From DASRRB01 sp036732755 (GTDB lineage: Bacteria > Planctomycetota > B15-G4 > SIAN01), in contig DAINBU010000081.1 in NCBI GenBank assembly GCA_036732755.1, forward strand, positions 1 through 22,100: a stretch of 22,100 bases of DNA, given 5' to 3'. Positions 1 to 7,872 of this stretch are shown here, piece by piece; the stretch's first letter is position 1, and every line of letters starts with the position of its first letter. Position numbers and translations under genes: made by a program. The notes below the pieces were generated by a model that worked only from the letters and a program-made list of their open reading frames with translations, had not been told where the DNA came from and did not search any database.

Positions 1-148
1 AGGCCTTGATGTCCTTCACGTTGAGGCTGACGGAGAAGTTGCCGAGCTGCACGGGCTCGTCCTTCTTGGCTTGCTTGTCCTGGGGAAGGAGGGTCGTGAA
101 AATCACGGAGGCCAGGCCGGCGAGAGTGACCGAACTCAGTGCATTCAT
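1..148 (-). CDS. VOC/glyoxalase-like exported protein, 5' part only
   Basis: The first 49 codons of a minus-strand gene run off the left edge. It starts with ATG at 148-146, and an AAGGA stretch about nine bases upstream is a plausible ribosome site. Residues 1-22 form a hydrophobic, signal-peptide-like N-terminus, followed by a Lys/Asp-rich linker. The segment LGNFSVSLNVKDIKA then matches the usual opening strand of vicinal-oxygen-chelate (glyoxalase/bleomycin-resistance) domains, which normally continues into an AFYEKLGF-like helix that would lie outside the window. I infer a secreted or periplasmic VOC-fold protein. Metal ligands cannot be checked because the rest is missing. It is transcribed divergently from the reductase-like gene at 351, so the roughly 200-base gap 149-350 should hold both promoters; I see no convincing -35/-10 pair there. 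Confidence 0.6.
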   Translation of the reverse strand, partial: MNALSSVTLAGLASVIFTTLLPQDKQAKKDEPVQLGNFSVSLNVKDIKA

Positions 149-350
149 GGTCGAGGTTCCTTCGATCCGACGTGACCCTCGGCGGGTACGTGCGACCTTG
201 GAGAGTGGGATGCGTCGGATGCTGACAGACAAGGCCGCCGACGGCAAGTGGTAGCAGCGGGACCTCCGACGTGAATCCCTGGATCGCCGGACCCTCGTGC
301 CTGGCGTCTGGTGATGGGAGTGACGGTCGCGAAGTTCTTCGGAGTTGCAC

Positions 351-899
351 GTGAGGACGGTCACCTATGGCGCGGCCAGCAGCCTGGACGGCTTCATTGC
401 TCGCAAGGATCACTCCGTCGACTGGTTGAAGTGGAGTGACGACGTTGCTGCGATTTCGTCGCGGTACCTGAAGTCGGTCGACACCGTGCTCATGGGTCGC
501 AAGACCTATGACGTGGCGGTACGCGTCGGAACGGCGTCGTACCCAGGTTTGAAGACCTACGTTTTCTCCCGGACACTCGAGAAGCTCTCGGATTCAGCGG
601 TCCAACTTTGCAGGGACGACGTGGCGAAGGTGGTTCGGAAGCTGAAGGCGCAGGACGGGAAGGGCATCTGCGTGATGGGTGGCGGAGAGCTCGCTCACGC
701 CTTGTTCGAAGCGCACCTGATCGACGAAGTCGGAGTGAACATCCATCCGGTCCTCTTGGGCTCCGGCATCCCGCTGTTCTTGGGATGTGGGCATCAGATC
801 GACCTGGAGTTGGTGGAGTGCAGGCCGCTCGAGAAGGGCTGCGTGTACGTCCTCTACCGCGTCGGGCCGAGGCGTGGCGCGAAGAAGAACAGGTCTTGA
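351..899 (+). CDS. dihydrofolate reductase-like (RibD C-terminal domain) protein
   Basis: This 182-residue protein matches the RibD-C/dihydrofolate-reductase-like family of small NADPH-binding proteins. Visible family hallmarks are the opening strand VTYGAASSLDGFIAR, the LMGRKTYD loop, and the late VMGGGELAHALFEAHLIDEV stretch followed by HPVLLGSGIPLF, the usual cofactor-side glycine motif and final strands. The length is normal for the stand-alone family. I chose the GTG at 351 because GGAG at 341-344 sits six bases upstream; the in-frame TTG at 345 would leave no spacing. There is no signal peptide, so it is cytoplasmic. The family is often found as stand-alone reductases of unknown substrate, and nothing nearby points to riboflavin or folate synthesis. 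Base composition is lower in GC than the genes after 1.6 kb. Confidence 0.85.
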   Translation: MRTVTYGAASSLDGFIARKDHSVDWLKWSDDVAAISSRYLKSVDTVLMGRKTYDVAVRVGTASYPGLKTYVFSRTLEKLSDSAVQLCRDDVAKVVRKLKAQDGKGICVMGGGELAHALFEAHLIDEVGVNIHPVLLGSGIPLFLGCGHQIDLELVECRPLEKGCVYVLYRVGPRRGAKKNRS

Positions 900-983
900 T
901 GTAACCGACCTGACATGCGGATGATGCGCAAGACGTCAGGAAGAGGCGACGCGCGGTTCATGGGCGCCGGTGGAGTGACGACG

Positions 984-1574
984 ATGCGGATGTTGCTGAA
1001 CGCCGTGGTCTTGCTGCTCGTTGCGATTCTCCTGCCCGGCTGTCCATTCGAGTCGAAGGTGCCGCTTTCGAAGCCGTCGCCAGGTGCCATTGACTCGAGA
1101 CTGACGGGATTCTGGGTCTGGGACGACCCTGACGACAAGGCGAACGCGGCGCTGATGCTGGTGAAACCGTTCAACGAGGCCGAATACCTGGTTGAACTCC
1201 AGGGTGGCAAGGAGGCCGAACCCTCGCATTTCCGTGCCTATTCCTTCGATGCAGGCGGCCAGCTCTTCTGGTGCGTCAATGGAGTGGGCACGACGTTTCC
1301 GCCGAAGTCATGGGTCTTTGCTCGATGCGAGGTCTCGGCTTCCGGGCAGCTTCGCTTCCGATTCGTCGGCGACAAGAACGTTCCGAAGGAGCTCGCGTCG
1401 GACGCCGATGGACTCATGGCCCTGCTCAAGGCGCACGTGAATGACGCAGCGCTCGACGACACGGACAAGGGCTTGTACCTCTGGAGGCGCCCGACGGAAG
1501 GCGAGGTCGTGAAGGGACGACTTGCCCGGTTTGCCCAGTCCGTCCATGGCGGCGACCGTTCCAGCGGTCGATGA
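984..1574 (+). CDS. small lipoprotein of unknown function
   Basis: The gene encodes 196 residues from ATG 984; GGAG at 972-975 lies eight bases upstream, which favours this start over the in-frame ATG at 915. The N-terminus is a short basic start, a hydrophobic stretch and LLPGC, a lipobox with Cys20, so I predict a lipid-anchored envelope protein. The mature part starts with a Ser/Pro linker and then LTGFWVWDD, like many small beta-rich lipoproteins that begin with a GxW strand; two later cysteines sit near WCVNG and ARCEV. I do not recognise a family. It follows the reductase-like gene by 84 bases on the same strand and may be cotranscribed, and it ends 23 bases before the convergent ChaN-like gene. 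GC content is about 57% in a sampled line, lower than the genes to the right. Confidence 0.7.
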   Translation: MRMLLNAVVLLLVAILLPGCPFESKVPLSKPSPGAIDSRLTGFWVWDDPDDKANAALMLVKPFNEAEYLVELQGGKEAEPSHFRAYSFDAGGQLFWCVNGVGTTFPPKSWVFARCEVSASGQLRFRFVGDKNVPKELASDADGLMALLKAHVNDAALDDTDKGLYLWRRPTEGEVVKGRLARFAQSVHGGDRSSGR

Positions 1575-1597
1575 TGCAAGGTGGGATCGACAGTCGC

Positions 1598-2596
1598 TCA
1601 GTTCGATTCCCGTTTCGCGTCGTCCGGGCTCGCCGCCGTCTTCGGAGCCGCGGGCTCCTTCGTCTCGGGCGCCTCCTTCTTCGGCGGCGGCTTCGGGACG
1701 AACAGGACGTAGTTGGCGCGGGCCGACTCCTTCTTCGCGTCGGATTGCGCGGGGTCGTCGGCTTCGATCGTCGTCACGATCCCGATCGAGACCGAGGGGG
1801 CGCGCTGGATCACCCGCGCGACGGTGCCCTGGGCGTAGTCGCTGTGGAAGGCGCCGCAGAAGTGGAGGACGAGGGGGCGGCGATGGCGGAAGCGCGTGAG
1901 CGCGTTGGCGATCGACTCGGCCATGGTGTCGTCGCGCAGGCATTGCGAGCGGTACATCCGCTCGAGCGGGTCGAACTTCGCGATCGACTTCGCCGCGCCG
2001 CTCGCGTCGTCGGGCTTCACGTGGTCCTTCACGACCTCGACGAAGCGGGCGCGGTAGGCGTCGGCGGGCGCGGACCAGTCGCGCGCGACGAACGGCGAGC
2101 GCGGCGGGTCGCCGTGGCTCTTGCCGAATGCGACGGCGATCGACCACGGGAGGCAGGCGGCGACGACGGGGAGGTGGTGCTCCTTCGCGAACTCGATCAG
2201 CGGCTTGTAGGCCTCGGCGTAGTTGGGCCACGGGCGCGCCTGGGCGAGGAGCTGCGCCTCGTCGAGGCGGCCGGCGAGGTAGTCGTCGAGGAAGCCCTGG
2301 CGGTCGCGCTCGAACATCTCGAACGACAGCACGAGGTCGGGCCGCCGCGCGAAGAGCTCCTCGGCGAGCTCGAGTTCGCGCGCGTGGGCGTCGGCGCTGT
2401 CGTGCTGCTCGCCGAAGAAGACGACGTCGCGCCGCACGAGCGCGTCGGCGATCGCCGCGACGTCGACCTCGGCGCCGCTCGCGGCGTCGAGCAGCCGCGC
2501 CGCCGGCGGAGCGTCGCCGCTGCCCTTCGCCGGAGCAGGCGCGCCCTCCTGCGAAAGCGCGAGCACCAGCGCGCCGACCAGGATGGCTGCGTTCAC
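1598..2596 (-). CDS. ChaN/Tiki-fold (DUF399-type) exported protein
   Basis: This 332-residue protein has a short hydrophobic N-terminus (residues 3-15, then QEGAPAPA) that looks like a signal peptide without a lipobox. The main domain (about 45-275) matches the ChaN/TraB/Tiki superfamily. It has two GX2H motifs, GEQH at 62-65 and GAFH at 248-251, and the family features LSFEMFERDRQ (about 90-100) and LDEAQLLAQARPWPNY. Known members are haem-binding iron-uptake lipoproteins (ChaN) or metal-dependent proteases (Tiki), and I cannot choose between these. Residues 300-332 are a Pro/Lys/Glu/Ala-rich tail outside the domain. The GTG start at 2596-2594 overlaps the stop of the DUF885 gene as GTGA, implying translational coupling. 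It is the last gene of the trmL operon and faces the lipoprotein gene ending at 1574. Confidence 0.8.
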   Translation of the reverse strand: MNAAILVGALVLALSQEGAPAPAKGSGDAPPAARLLDAASGAEVDVAAIADALVRRDVVFFGEQHDSADAHARELELAEELFARRPDLVLSFEMFERDRQGFLDDYLAGRLDEAQLLAQARPWPNYAEAYKPLIEFAKEHHLPVVAACLPWSIAVAFGKSHGDPPRSPFVARDWSAPADAYRARFVEVVKDHVKPDDASGAAKSIAKFDPLERMYRSQCLRDDTMAESIANALTRFRHRRPLVLHFCGAFHSDYAQGTVARVIQRAPSVSIGIVTTIEADDPAQSDAKKESARANYVLFVPKPPPKKEAPETKEPAAPKTAASPDDAKRESN

Positions 2597-4317
2597 GTCG
2601 TCGTCTCCGGCGCCGCGCGCGCCTGCTCGCCCGCGACCCACGCGCGCATCCGCTCCGCGAGCACGTCGAGGGGCAGCGCGCCCTCCCCCAGCAATTCGTC
2701 GTGGAACGCGCGCAGGTCGAGCCGCGCGCCGAGCGCCGCCTCGGCCTCGCGCCGCAACTTCCGGATCTCGAGCTCGCCGAGCTTGTACGACAGCGCCTGC
2801 GCCGGCCAGACGAGGTAGCGGTCGATCTCGACGGTGATGTCGTGCAGCGGCTTGCCGGTATTGCCCGCGAAGTACTCGATCGCCTTCTCCCGCGACCAGC
2901 CGAGCGCGTGCATCCCGGTGTCGACCACGAGCCGGATCGCGCGCCACATCTCGTAGGACAACTGCCCGAACTGGCCGTGCAAGTCGCGATACAGACCGAT
3001 GTCGTAGCCGAGCGCCTCCGAATACAACGCCCACCCCTCGATGTAGGCGTTGTATCCCGCGTGGCGCCGGAAGTCGGGCAGCGCCATCTCCTGCGCGAGC
3101 GCGATCTGCAGATGGTGTCCCGGCACCGCCTCGTGCAGCGACAGCGCCTCCATCTCCCAGCGCGGCCGCGAATCGAGCTTGCTCGTGTTGGCGTAGAAGA
3201 GGCCGGGACGCGCCGCCTCGGGCGAGCCGGGCAGGTAGTACGCGGTCGTCTGCGACTCGGCCGAGAAGGCCGGCACCTCGGCGATCCCGTACGGCAGCCG
3301 CGGCAGCTTCCCGAACAGCTTCACGAGCTCGGGATCGATCCGCTTGCAGAGCTCGCGGTAGGCCGCGAGCAGCGCGGCCGGCGTCTCGAAGTAGAAGCTC
3401 CGCTCGGTGCGCAGGTGGTCGCAGTACTTCGCGAAGTCGCCGCCGAAGCCGGCCTCGCGCACGATCGCGTCCATCCTCGAACGGATCCGCTTCACCTCGT
3501 CGAGCCCGATCGCGTGGATCTCTTTCGGCGTGAGGTTCGTCGTCGTCTGCTCGCGCACCCGGAACGCGTACCACGCCTCACCGTCGGGCAGCGCGCTCCA
3601 CGCGGTCGTCTCGCGCGCGCCGGGCACGTAGCTCTTCTCCACGAACTCCGCGAGTGCCTGCAGCGCCGGCACGATCTTCTGCGTGAAGAGCGCGGCGGCG
3701 TCCTTCTTCAGTTCTTCGAAGCGCGCCGCCGCGCCGCCCGCCGGCGCCTTCGCGAAGGCCGCGAGGAGCGGGCTCTTCTCCGCGTCCTTGACGCAGAGGT
3801 TCTCGATCTGCCGCGGCACGTCGCGCAGGCAGATCTTCGGCGGCGTGACGCGCTTCGCGAGCCCCTCGCGCAGGAGCGCCGTGCACTGGTCCATCAGGAG
3901 CGGCAGCGCCTCGAGCCGCGCGACCACGTCCTCGAGCCCGCGCGCCGCCATGCCGCCCATGAGCGACAGCACCTGCGCCGGATCCTGGTGCACGCCGTCC
4001 ATCTGCGTGAGGCAGAGGCACTCGCCCGGCCAGCGCATCTCCTCGAGCGACGTCTCGGTCTCGCGCACGAAGAGGTCGAGGTTCAGGCGGTCGGCGGGGG
4101 AGAGTGCTTCGCGCGGCAGCGCCCGCGCTTGCGCGAGCTGACCCTGGAGGTCGCCGCGCCGCTTCTCGATCGCCGCGCGCGAGCGGTCGCTCCAGCGGCG
4201 GTCGTGGCCGGGCACTCCGGCCCACGTCGCGCGTTCGGGGAACTCGCGCATCTCCCACGCCCACGCGGAGGCGAGCAGCGCGTGGAGGCGCTTCGAAGGA
4301 TCGGGCGCTTCGTTCAC
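2593..4317 (-). CDS. DUF885 family, predicted zinc metallopeptidase-like
   Basis: The 574-residue protein is a full-length DUF885 member. The decisive motif is HEAVPGHH at residues 395-402, an expanded HExxxxH-like zinc site, with the downstream helix YNAYIEGWALYSE supplying the usual Glu ligand. The N-terminal half is alpha-helical with RLNLDLFVRE and the PPK..LRDVPRQIE stretch typical of the family. DUF885 proteins are regarded as probable metallo-carboxypeptidases, but no substrate follows from the sequence. I see no signal peptide, so it is probably cytoplasmic. The start is GTG at 4317-4315, overlapping the stop of the Lon-domain gene as GTGA, and the gene itself ends in a GTGA overlap with the ChaN-like gene. 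These overlaps support a single coupled operon. Confidence 0.9.
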   Translation of the reverse strand: MNEAPDPSKRLHALLASAWAWEMREFPERATWAGVPGHDRRWSDRSRAAIEKRRGDLQGQLAQARALPREALSPADRLNLDLFVRETETSLEEMRWPGECLCLTQMDGVHQDPAQVLSLMGGMAARGLEDVVARLEALPLLMDQCTALLREGLAKRVTPPKICLRDVPRQIENLCVKDAEKSPLLAAFAKAPAGGAAARFEELKKDAAALFTQKIVPALQALAEFVEKSYVPGARETTAWSALPDGEAWYAFRVREQTTTNLTPKEIHAIGLDEVKRIRSRMDAIVREAGFGGDFAKYCDHLRTERSFYFETPAALLAAYRELCKRIDPELVKLFGKLPRLPYGIAEVPAFSAESQTTAYYLPGSPEAARPGLFYANTSKLDSRPRWEMEALSLHEAVPGHHLQIALAQEMALPDFRRHAGYNAYIEGWALYSEALGYDIGLYRDLHGQFGQLSYEMWRAIRLVVDTGMHALGWSREKAIEYFAGNTGKPLHDITVEIDRYLVWPAQALSYKLGELEIRKLRREAEAALGARLDLRAFHDELLGEGALPLDVLAERMRAWVAGEQARAAPETTT

Positions 4318-4961
4318 GGCGAGTGCGGCGGGTCGGGCGGCGGCTTCGTCGGCGCGAGCCGCGCGTGCTGCTCGAGGGCGCCGCGTGCGCGCGCGAGCAC
4401 GTCGAGCCGCGAGAAGAGCTCGATCTTGGTCGCCGCGTCCATCCGGAGATGCAGCAGCAGGAGGTCGGCGAGCTGCGACATCGGCATGTCGGGCGGCAAC
4501 GGGACGCCCGGCGCGCGCGCGAGCACGGCGGCGGTGAGCTGGCGGCGCAGCTCGTTGGCCGACGCGGGCGGTACCGCCGACTCGGCGAGCGGCTCGACCT
4601 CGACCTTGCGATAGAGCCGCGTGCTCGGCACCTCGACGAGGCGCACCCGCTGCAGCCCCATCACCATGATCACGTAGTGGCCGTTGGGGAGGTGCTCGTG
4701 CTTGACGATCTCGCCGAGCCCCGCGACCGGATGCACCGGCGGCGCGCCCATCAGCTCGCGCTCGTGCCCCGGCACCACCGCGCCGATCACCAGGCGCCCC
4801 GACGTGTCGAGCAGGTCCTCGACCATCTGCTGGTAGCGCGGCTCGAAGATGCGCAGCGGCATCACCGTGCGCGGGAAGAGGAAGAACTCCGGCAGCGGGA
4901 AGAGCGGGACGACCGGCAGCGACCGGAGCGGAGTCGAGGTGGTGTCGGACGGGTCGTTCAT
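4314..4961 (-). CDS. Lon substrate-binding-domain (LON N-terminal-like) protein
   Basis: The 215-residue protein consists of a stand-alone LON N-terminal domain. The opening LPVVPLFPLPEFFLFPRTVMPLRIFEPRYQ segment is diagnostic, followed by GLGEIV and the GHYVIMVMGLQRVRL strands of the beta-rich subdomain and a helical C-terminal half. There is no ATPase or Ser-Lys protease domain, so it is not a Lon protease itself. Members of this family are common and poorly characterised; substrate recruitment is only a suggestion from the domain. The ATG at 4961-4959 lies 12 bases after the trmL stop, and its end overlaps the DUF885 gene. Placing a presumed protein-binding domain directly before a peptidase-like gene is suggestive, but it is only context. 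Confidence 0.88.
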   Translation of the reverse strand: MNDPSDTTSTPLRSLPVVPLFPLPEFFLFPRTVMPLRIFEPRYQQMVEDLLDTSGRLVIGAVVPGHERELMGAPPVHPVAGLGEIVKHEHLPNGHYVIMVMGLQRVRLVEVPSTRLYRKVEVEPLAESAVPPASANELRRQLTAAVLARAPGVPLPPDMPMSQLADLLLLHLRMDAATKIELFSRLDVLARARGALEQHARLAPTKPPPDPPHSP

Positions 4962-4973
4962 CGCCGGACGAAT

Positions 4974-5531
4974 CTACGTTTCACGGAGCGGGAAGCGGCG
5001 CCGGAACTCGCCGAGCGCGAGCGCCGCGGCGGTGCTCTGGTTGAGCGAGCGGACGAGCGCCCGCGCCTGGGGGATCCGCAGGCACCGATCGCGCCGCTCA
5101 CGGCGCAGCGACTCGGGGAGCCCCTCGCTCTCGCACCCGAGCACGAAGACGGCGGGCGGGGAGAGCGGCGCGTCGTAGAGCGACGTCTCCGCGTCGACCG
5201 TGAGGAACCACGCCGCGCCGAGCCCGGGCAGCGCCGCGAGGAACGCGTCGAGGTCTGGGTGCACGCGCGGCCGCACGTGCTCCCAGTAGTCGAGCCCCGC
5301 GCGCTTCACTTCACGCGCATCCAGCGAGAAGCCGAGCGGCTCGACCAGGTGCACCTGCGCCCCGAACGCCAGCGCGCTGCGCGCCGCGTTGCCGGTGTTC
5401 CACGGGATCTCGGGCCAGACCAGCGCGAGGTGGAGGTCCGGAAGATCGGGAAGTCCATGCCGGTCGGGAGCTTCGTCTACCAAGGGGAGCGACCGCAGGT
5501 AATGATCGTGCGCATGGCTGGACCCGAGCAT
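4974..5531 (-). CDS. trmL: tRNA (cytidine(34)-2'-O)-methyltransferase, SpoU/TrmL family
   Basis: The protein is a SPOUT-class RNA 2'-O-methyltransferase most like TrmL, which methylates the wobble base of certain leucine tRNAs using S-adenosylmethionine. All three SPOUT motifs are visible: PEIPWNTGNAARSA (40-53), VFVLGCESEGLPE (128-140) and LRIPQARALVRSLNQSTAAALALGE (151-175). The segment VHLVEPLGFSLDAREVKRAGLDYW is typical of TrmL rather than of other SpoU proteins. With the ATG at 5531-5529 it has 185 residues, about 30 more at the N-terminus than usual; those 30 residues look non-conserved, so translation may really begin at a TTG nearer residue 17. An open frame continues upstream to 5711 but is antisense to a membrane-protein gene. 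It heads the minus-strand operon and overlaps the divergent plus-strand gene by up to 30 bases. Confidence 0.83.
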   Translation of the reverse strand: MLGSSHAHDHYLRSLPLVDEAPDRHGLPDLPDLHLALVWPEIPWNTGNAARSALAFGAQVHLVEPLGFSLDAREVKRAGLDYWEHVRPRVHPDLDAFLAALPGLGAAWFLTVDAETSLYDAPLSPPAVFVLGCESEGLPESLRRERRDRCLRIPQARALVRSLNQSTAAALALGEFRRRFPLRET

Positions 5532-5849
5532 TCCGGACGATCGTGGAAGAATCGGATAACGCGTTTCTATCCGCCGCGAGGACCGCTCCACTTCGTGTGG
5601 ATGATCTCGGGAGGGTACCTCGCGCTGTTGTTCGTCTCCGCGCCCTTGCTCGGCTTCCTCGACATGGACGGACACGATCCGCAGGAGGAGCCCATCCGTT
5701 GGTTTCTGCATCAGGTGATGCGGGCGCTGTGGTGTCCGCCGGGAATCGGGCTCTCCGTGATCCCGCTGTGCTTCACCATCTCTGCGGTCGCGTTCGTCGT
5801 GCTCCAGCGGACGCCCGGCGGAGCGGCGAAGCGCGACGCGGTCACTTGA
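5502..5849 (+). CDS. small two-helix membrane protein, unknown function
   Basis: The protein has about 115 residues. After a basic, hydrophilic N-terminus it has a hydrophobic helix within FVWMISGGYLALLFVSAPLLGFL, a polar loop with MDGHDPQEEP, and a second helix within IGLSVIPLCFTISAVAFVVLQ, ending in a short basic tail. I do not recognise the family. The start is uncertain: ATG 5502 and ATG 5514 are both in frame, neither with a strong ribosome site, and ATG 5601 at the first helix is also possible. Reality is supported by the hydrophobic pattern and by the TTGA overlap at its end with the next gene, which suggests coupled translation. If 5502 is right, its 5' end overlaps the divergent trmL start. 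Base composition at its 5' end is less GC-rich than its neighbours. Confidence 0.55.
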   Translation: MIVRMAGPEHSGRSWKNRITRFYPPRGPLHFVWMISGGYLALLFVSAPLLGFLDMDGHDPQEEPIRWFLHQVMRALWCPPGIGLSVIPLCFTISAVAFVVLQRTPGGAAKRDAVT

Positions 5850-7537
5850 ACACGCGCGGCAGCGGTCGCGTGGCGGCAGTCGCGATCCTGGCGCTCGGCG
5901 CGCTCGGCGTCGGATTCTCGACGCTCGCGCTGAACGTCGCGTTCCTCGCGCGCGACGCGCTCGCGCAGGCGAAGGCGGCCGAGCCCGCGTCCCCGACCCT
6001 CTGGTTCTATTGCTCGACGAACCTCCTCGTCGACGAGAACGTCGCCAAGCTCGAAGAGCTCTTTGCTCGCGCCGGCAAGGCGGGGTACACGCGCGTGCTG
6101 CTCGCCGACTCGAAGTTCTCGCGGCTCGGCGCGATGGAGGCGCGTTACTTCAAGAACGTCGAGCGCACGAAGGCGGCGGCGAAGAAGAGCGGGCTCGAGA
6201 TCGTCCCGGCGGTCTTCCCGCTCGGATACTCCGAGGGCCTCCTCTCGCACGACCCCAACCTCGCCGAAGCGCTGCCGGTGAAGGACGAGCCGTTCGTCGT
6301 GAAGGGGGGCGTCGCGCGCATCACGACGCCGCCCCCGTCGCTCACCACCATCGCGTGGCGCGACGCGACCTTCGTCGACGAGGCCGGCGGCTGGCGCGCC
6401 AGGGACGCGAAGGGCAACGCGCGCGTCGTCTGGAAGCTCAGGCTCGCGCCGTTCCGGCAGTACCACGTGAGCGTCGCGGTCGCGACCCAGGAGTTCGACG
6501 GCGAGGTGCGCGTGCAGGCGCTGGTCGGCGAGCGCAGCCTGATCTTCTCCGACCTCGGCGTGAAGAAGACCCAGGAGAAGGCGGTGCACCACGCCGTCTT
6601 CAACACGATGGAATTCGAGGAGGTGAGCCTCTACGTCGGCGCGTGGGGCGCGAGCCGGGGCGAGCTCTGGATCGGCGACGTGAAGTTCGAGGAGGCACCG
6701 CTCCTGAACGTCGTGCGACGGGACGGTGCGCCGCTGGAGATCCGGAAAGAAGAGAGCGGTCAGCCCGGGCCGCTGCTCACCGAAGGGAAGGAGTTCGAGA
6801 AGGTCGCCGATCCGAAGATGGGCTGCGTCCCGTGGCCCGGCGCCTACGAGATCTGGCACGAGCCGCCGCCGCTGCGCGTGAAGGTGCCCGACGGCACGCG
6901 CCTGCGCGTCTCGTACTTCCACGCGATCACGACGGGCACGGGGCAGGTGATGGTCTGCCCTTCGGAGAAGAAGACGGTCGAGCTCCTCAAAGACGAGGCG
7001 CGCCGCATCCAGAAGGCCTTCGGCAACAAGGCCTGGTTCATGTCGCACGACGAGATCCGCGTCCTGAACCAGGACGAGTCGTGCAAGCGGCGCCGCATCG
7101 ACGCCGGCCGGATCCTCTCCTCGAACGTGATCGACTGCCTCTCGATCCTCCGCCAGCTCGACCCGAAGGCGGAGATCCTGGTCTGGAGCGACATGTTCGA
7201 CCCGAACCACAACGCGCGTCAGGACTACTACCTCGTGCGCGGCGACCTCAAGGACTCGTGGGCCGGGATCGACGGCGGCGTCACCGTCGCCAACTGGAAC
7301 TTCGAGCAGCGCGACGCGAGCCTCGCCTTCTTCGCCGGCCGCGGCCACAAGCAGCTGATCGCGGGCTACTACGACCAGCCGGCGACGCCCAACGGCGCGT
7401 TACCGGCTCTCGACGCCTGGCTCGCGAGCGCGAAGAGCGTGAAGAACGTCGACGCAGTCATGTACACGACGTGGCAGGCGAAGTACGACGACCTCGAGAA
7501 GTTCGCCGAACGCGTGAGGGCGTCGGCGGGGAAGTGA
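5846..7537 (+). CDS. secreted GH20-like TIM-barrel protein
   Basis: From the TTG at 5846, which overlaps the previous stop as TTGA, the protein has 563 residues. Residues 8-40 are a long hydrophobic export or anchor segment. Residues 50-140 read as the first strands of an alpha/beta barrel (LWFYCSTNL, YTRVLLADSKF, LEIVPAVFPLGYSEG). Residues 160-285 look like an inserted beta-sandwich, and the barrel resumes at about 345. WFMSHDEIR (397-405) resembles the catalytic Asp-Glu pair of family 20 glycoside hydrolases, which cleave beta-linked N-acetylhexosamines by substrate-assisted catalysis. ILVWSDMF (444-451) and VMYTTWQAKYDDL resemble the late barrel strands that contribute aromatic residues. 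I infer a glycosidase-like envelope protein; substrate and even activity are unproven. It sits between a small membrane protein and a small secreted protein in an overlapping operon. Confidence 0.75.
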   Translation: MNTRGSGRVAAVAILALGALGVGFSTLALNVAFLARDALAQAKAAEPASPTLWFYCSTNLLVDENVAKLEELFARAGKAGYTRVLLADSKFSRLGAMEARYFKNVERTKAAAKKSGLEIVPAVFPLGYSEGLLSHDPNLAEALPVKDEPFVVKGGVARITTPPPSLTTIAWRDATFVDEAGGWRARDAKGNARVVWKLRLAPFRQYHVSVAVATQEFDGEVRVQALVGERSLIFSDLGVKKTQEKAVHHAVFNTMEFEEVSLYVGAWGASRGELWIGDVKFEEAPLLNVVRRDGAPLEIRKEESGQPGPLLTEGKEFEKVADPKMGCVPWPGAYEIWHEPPPLRVKVPDGTRLRVSYFHAITTGTGQVMVCPSEKKTVELLKDEARRIQKAFGNKAWFMSHDEIRVLNQDESCKRRRIDAGRILSSNVIDCLSILRQLDPKAEILVWSDMFDPNHNARQDYYLVRGDLKDSWAGIDGGVTVANWNFEQRDASLAFFAGRGHKQLIAGYYDQPATPNGALPALDAWLASAKSVKNVDAVMYTTWQAKYDDLEKFAERVRASAGK

Positions 7538-7827
7538 GCAACGTCAAGGATCTCGGGATCACGTCGTCACGCAGCGCCGGTCTCGCAGTCGCTGTCGCAA
7601 TCGCGTCGTTCGCGTCGCCCGCCCGCGCGCGAGAGACGATCCGGCGGAACTTAGGGGCCGCCACGAACCCGTTCCACGGGACGTCGTTCGACGCGACCGG
7701 CCGCGCCGCCCTCTCCGGCACCGTGCCGCCGAGCCTGAGCGCGTGCACGATCGACTTCCAGGCGATCACGTTCGATTCCACGGGCGCGCTGCTCTTCAGC
7801 GGCGTGGAGACGCTCACGATCCAGTGA
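7534..7827 (+). CDS. small secreted protein with internal repeat
   Basis: The 97-residue frame begins with GTG at 7534, overlapping the previous stop as GTGA. Residues 14-32 form a signal peptide ending SPARA-R, so a mature protein of about 65 residues would be exported. The mature part holds two copies of an F-D-x-T-G-x-x-x-x-S-G motif, at 52-62 and 80-90, spaced 28 residues apart, and ends with a beta-strand-like VETLTIQ. This looks like two short beta units, or the C-terminal piece of a larger beta-rich surface protein. I recognise no family. The overlap with the GH20-like gene and the clear signal peptide argue that it is real despite its size; a role as partner of the GH20-like protein is only a suggestion from position. 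Confidence 0.55.
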   Translation: MSNVKDLGITSSRSAGLAVAVAIASFASPARARETIRRNLGAATNPFHGTSFDATGRAALSGTVPPSLSACTIDFQAITFDSTGALLFSGVETLTIQ

Positions 7828-7860
7828 GAGGCGCCCGAGAATTCCGCCGCCCCGGTCCTG

Positions 7861-7866
7861 CATAAT
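7861..7866 (+). promoter_or_regulatory. candidate -10 element directly before the zinc-ribbon gene
   Basis: CATAAT differs from the sigma-70 consensus -10 by one base and lies six bases before the ATG at 7873. Transcription would start at or next to the start codon, giving a leaderless mRNA. I find no good -35 hexamer at the expected distance, so this is a weak call. Confidence 0.3.
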
Positions 7867-7872
7867 CGCGGG

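Noticed and set aside
6..254. An 82-codon plus-strand frame at the left edge
   Set aside because: It overlaps the VOC-type gene on the other strand and has no recognisable features or ribosome site.
915..983. Longer start for the small lipoprotein
   Set aside because: The signal sequence and lipobox begin at ATG 984, which has GGAG eight bases upstream; the extension would bury the signal peptide.
1571..4614. Long plus-strand frames (415 and 828 codons) opposite the ChaN, DUF885 and Lon-domain genes
   Set aside because: They are Arg-rich shadows of genes with clear family motifs and coupled starts on the minus strand.
5532..5711. N-terminal extension of TrmL to an ATG at 5711
   Set aside because: The extra 60 residues are polar, unlike any TrmL, and antisense to the two-helix membrane protein.
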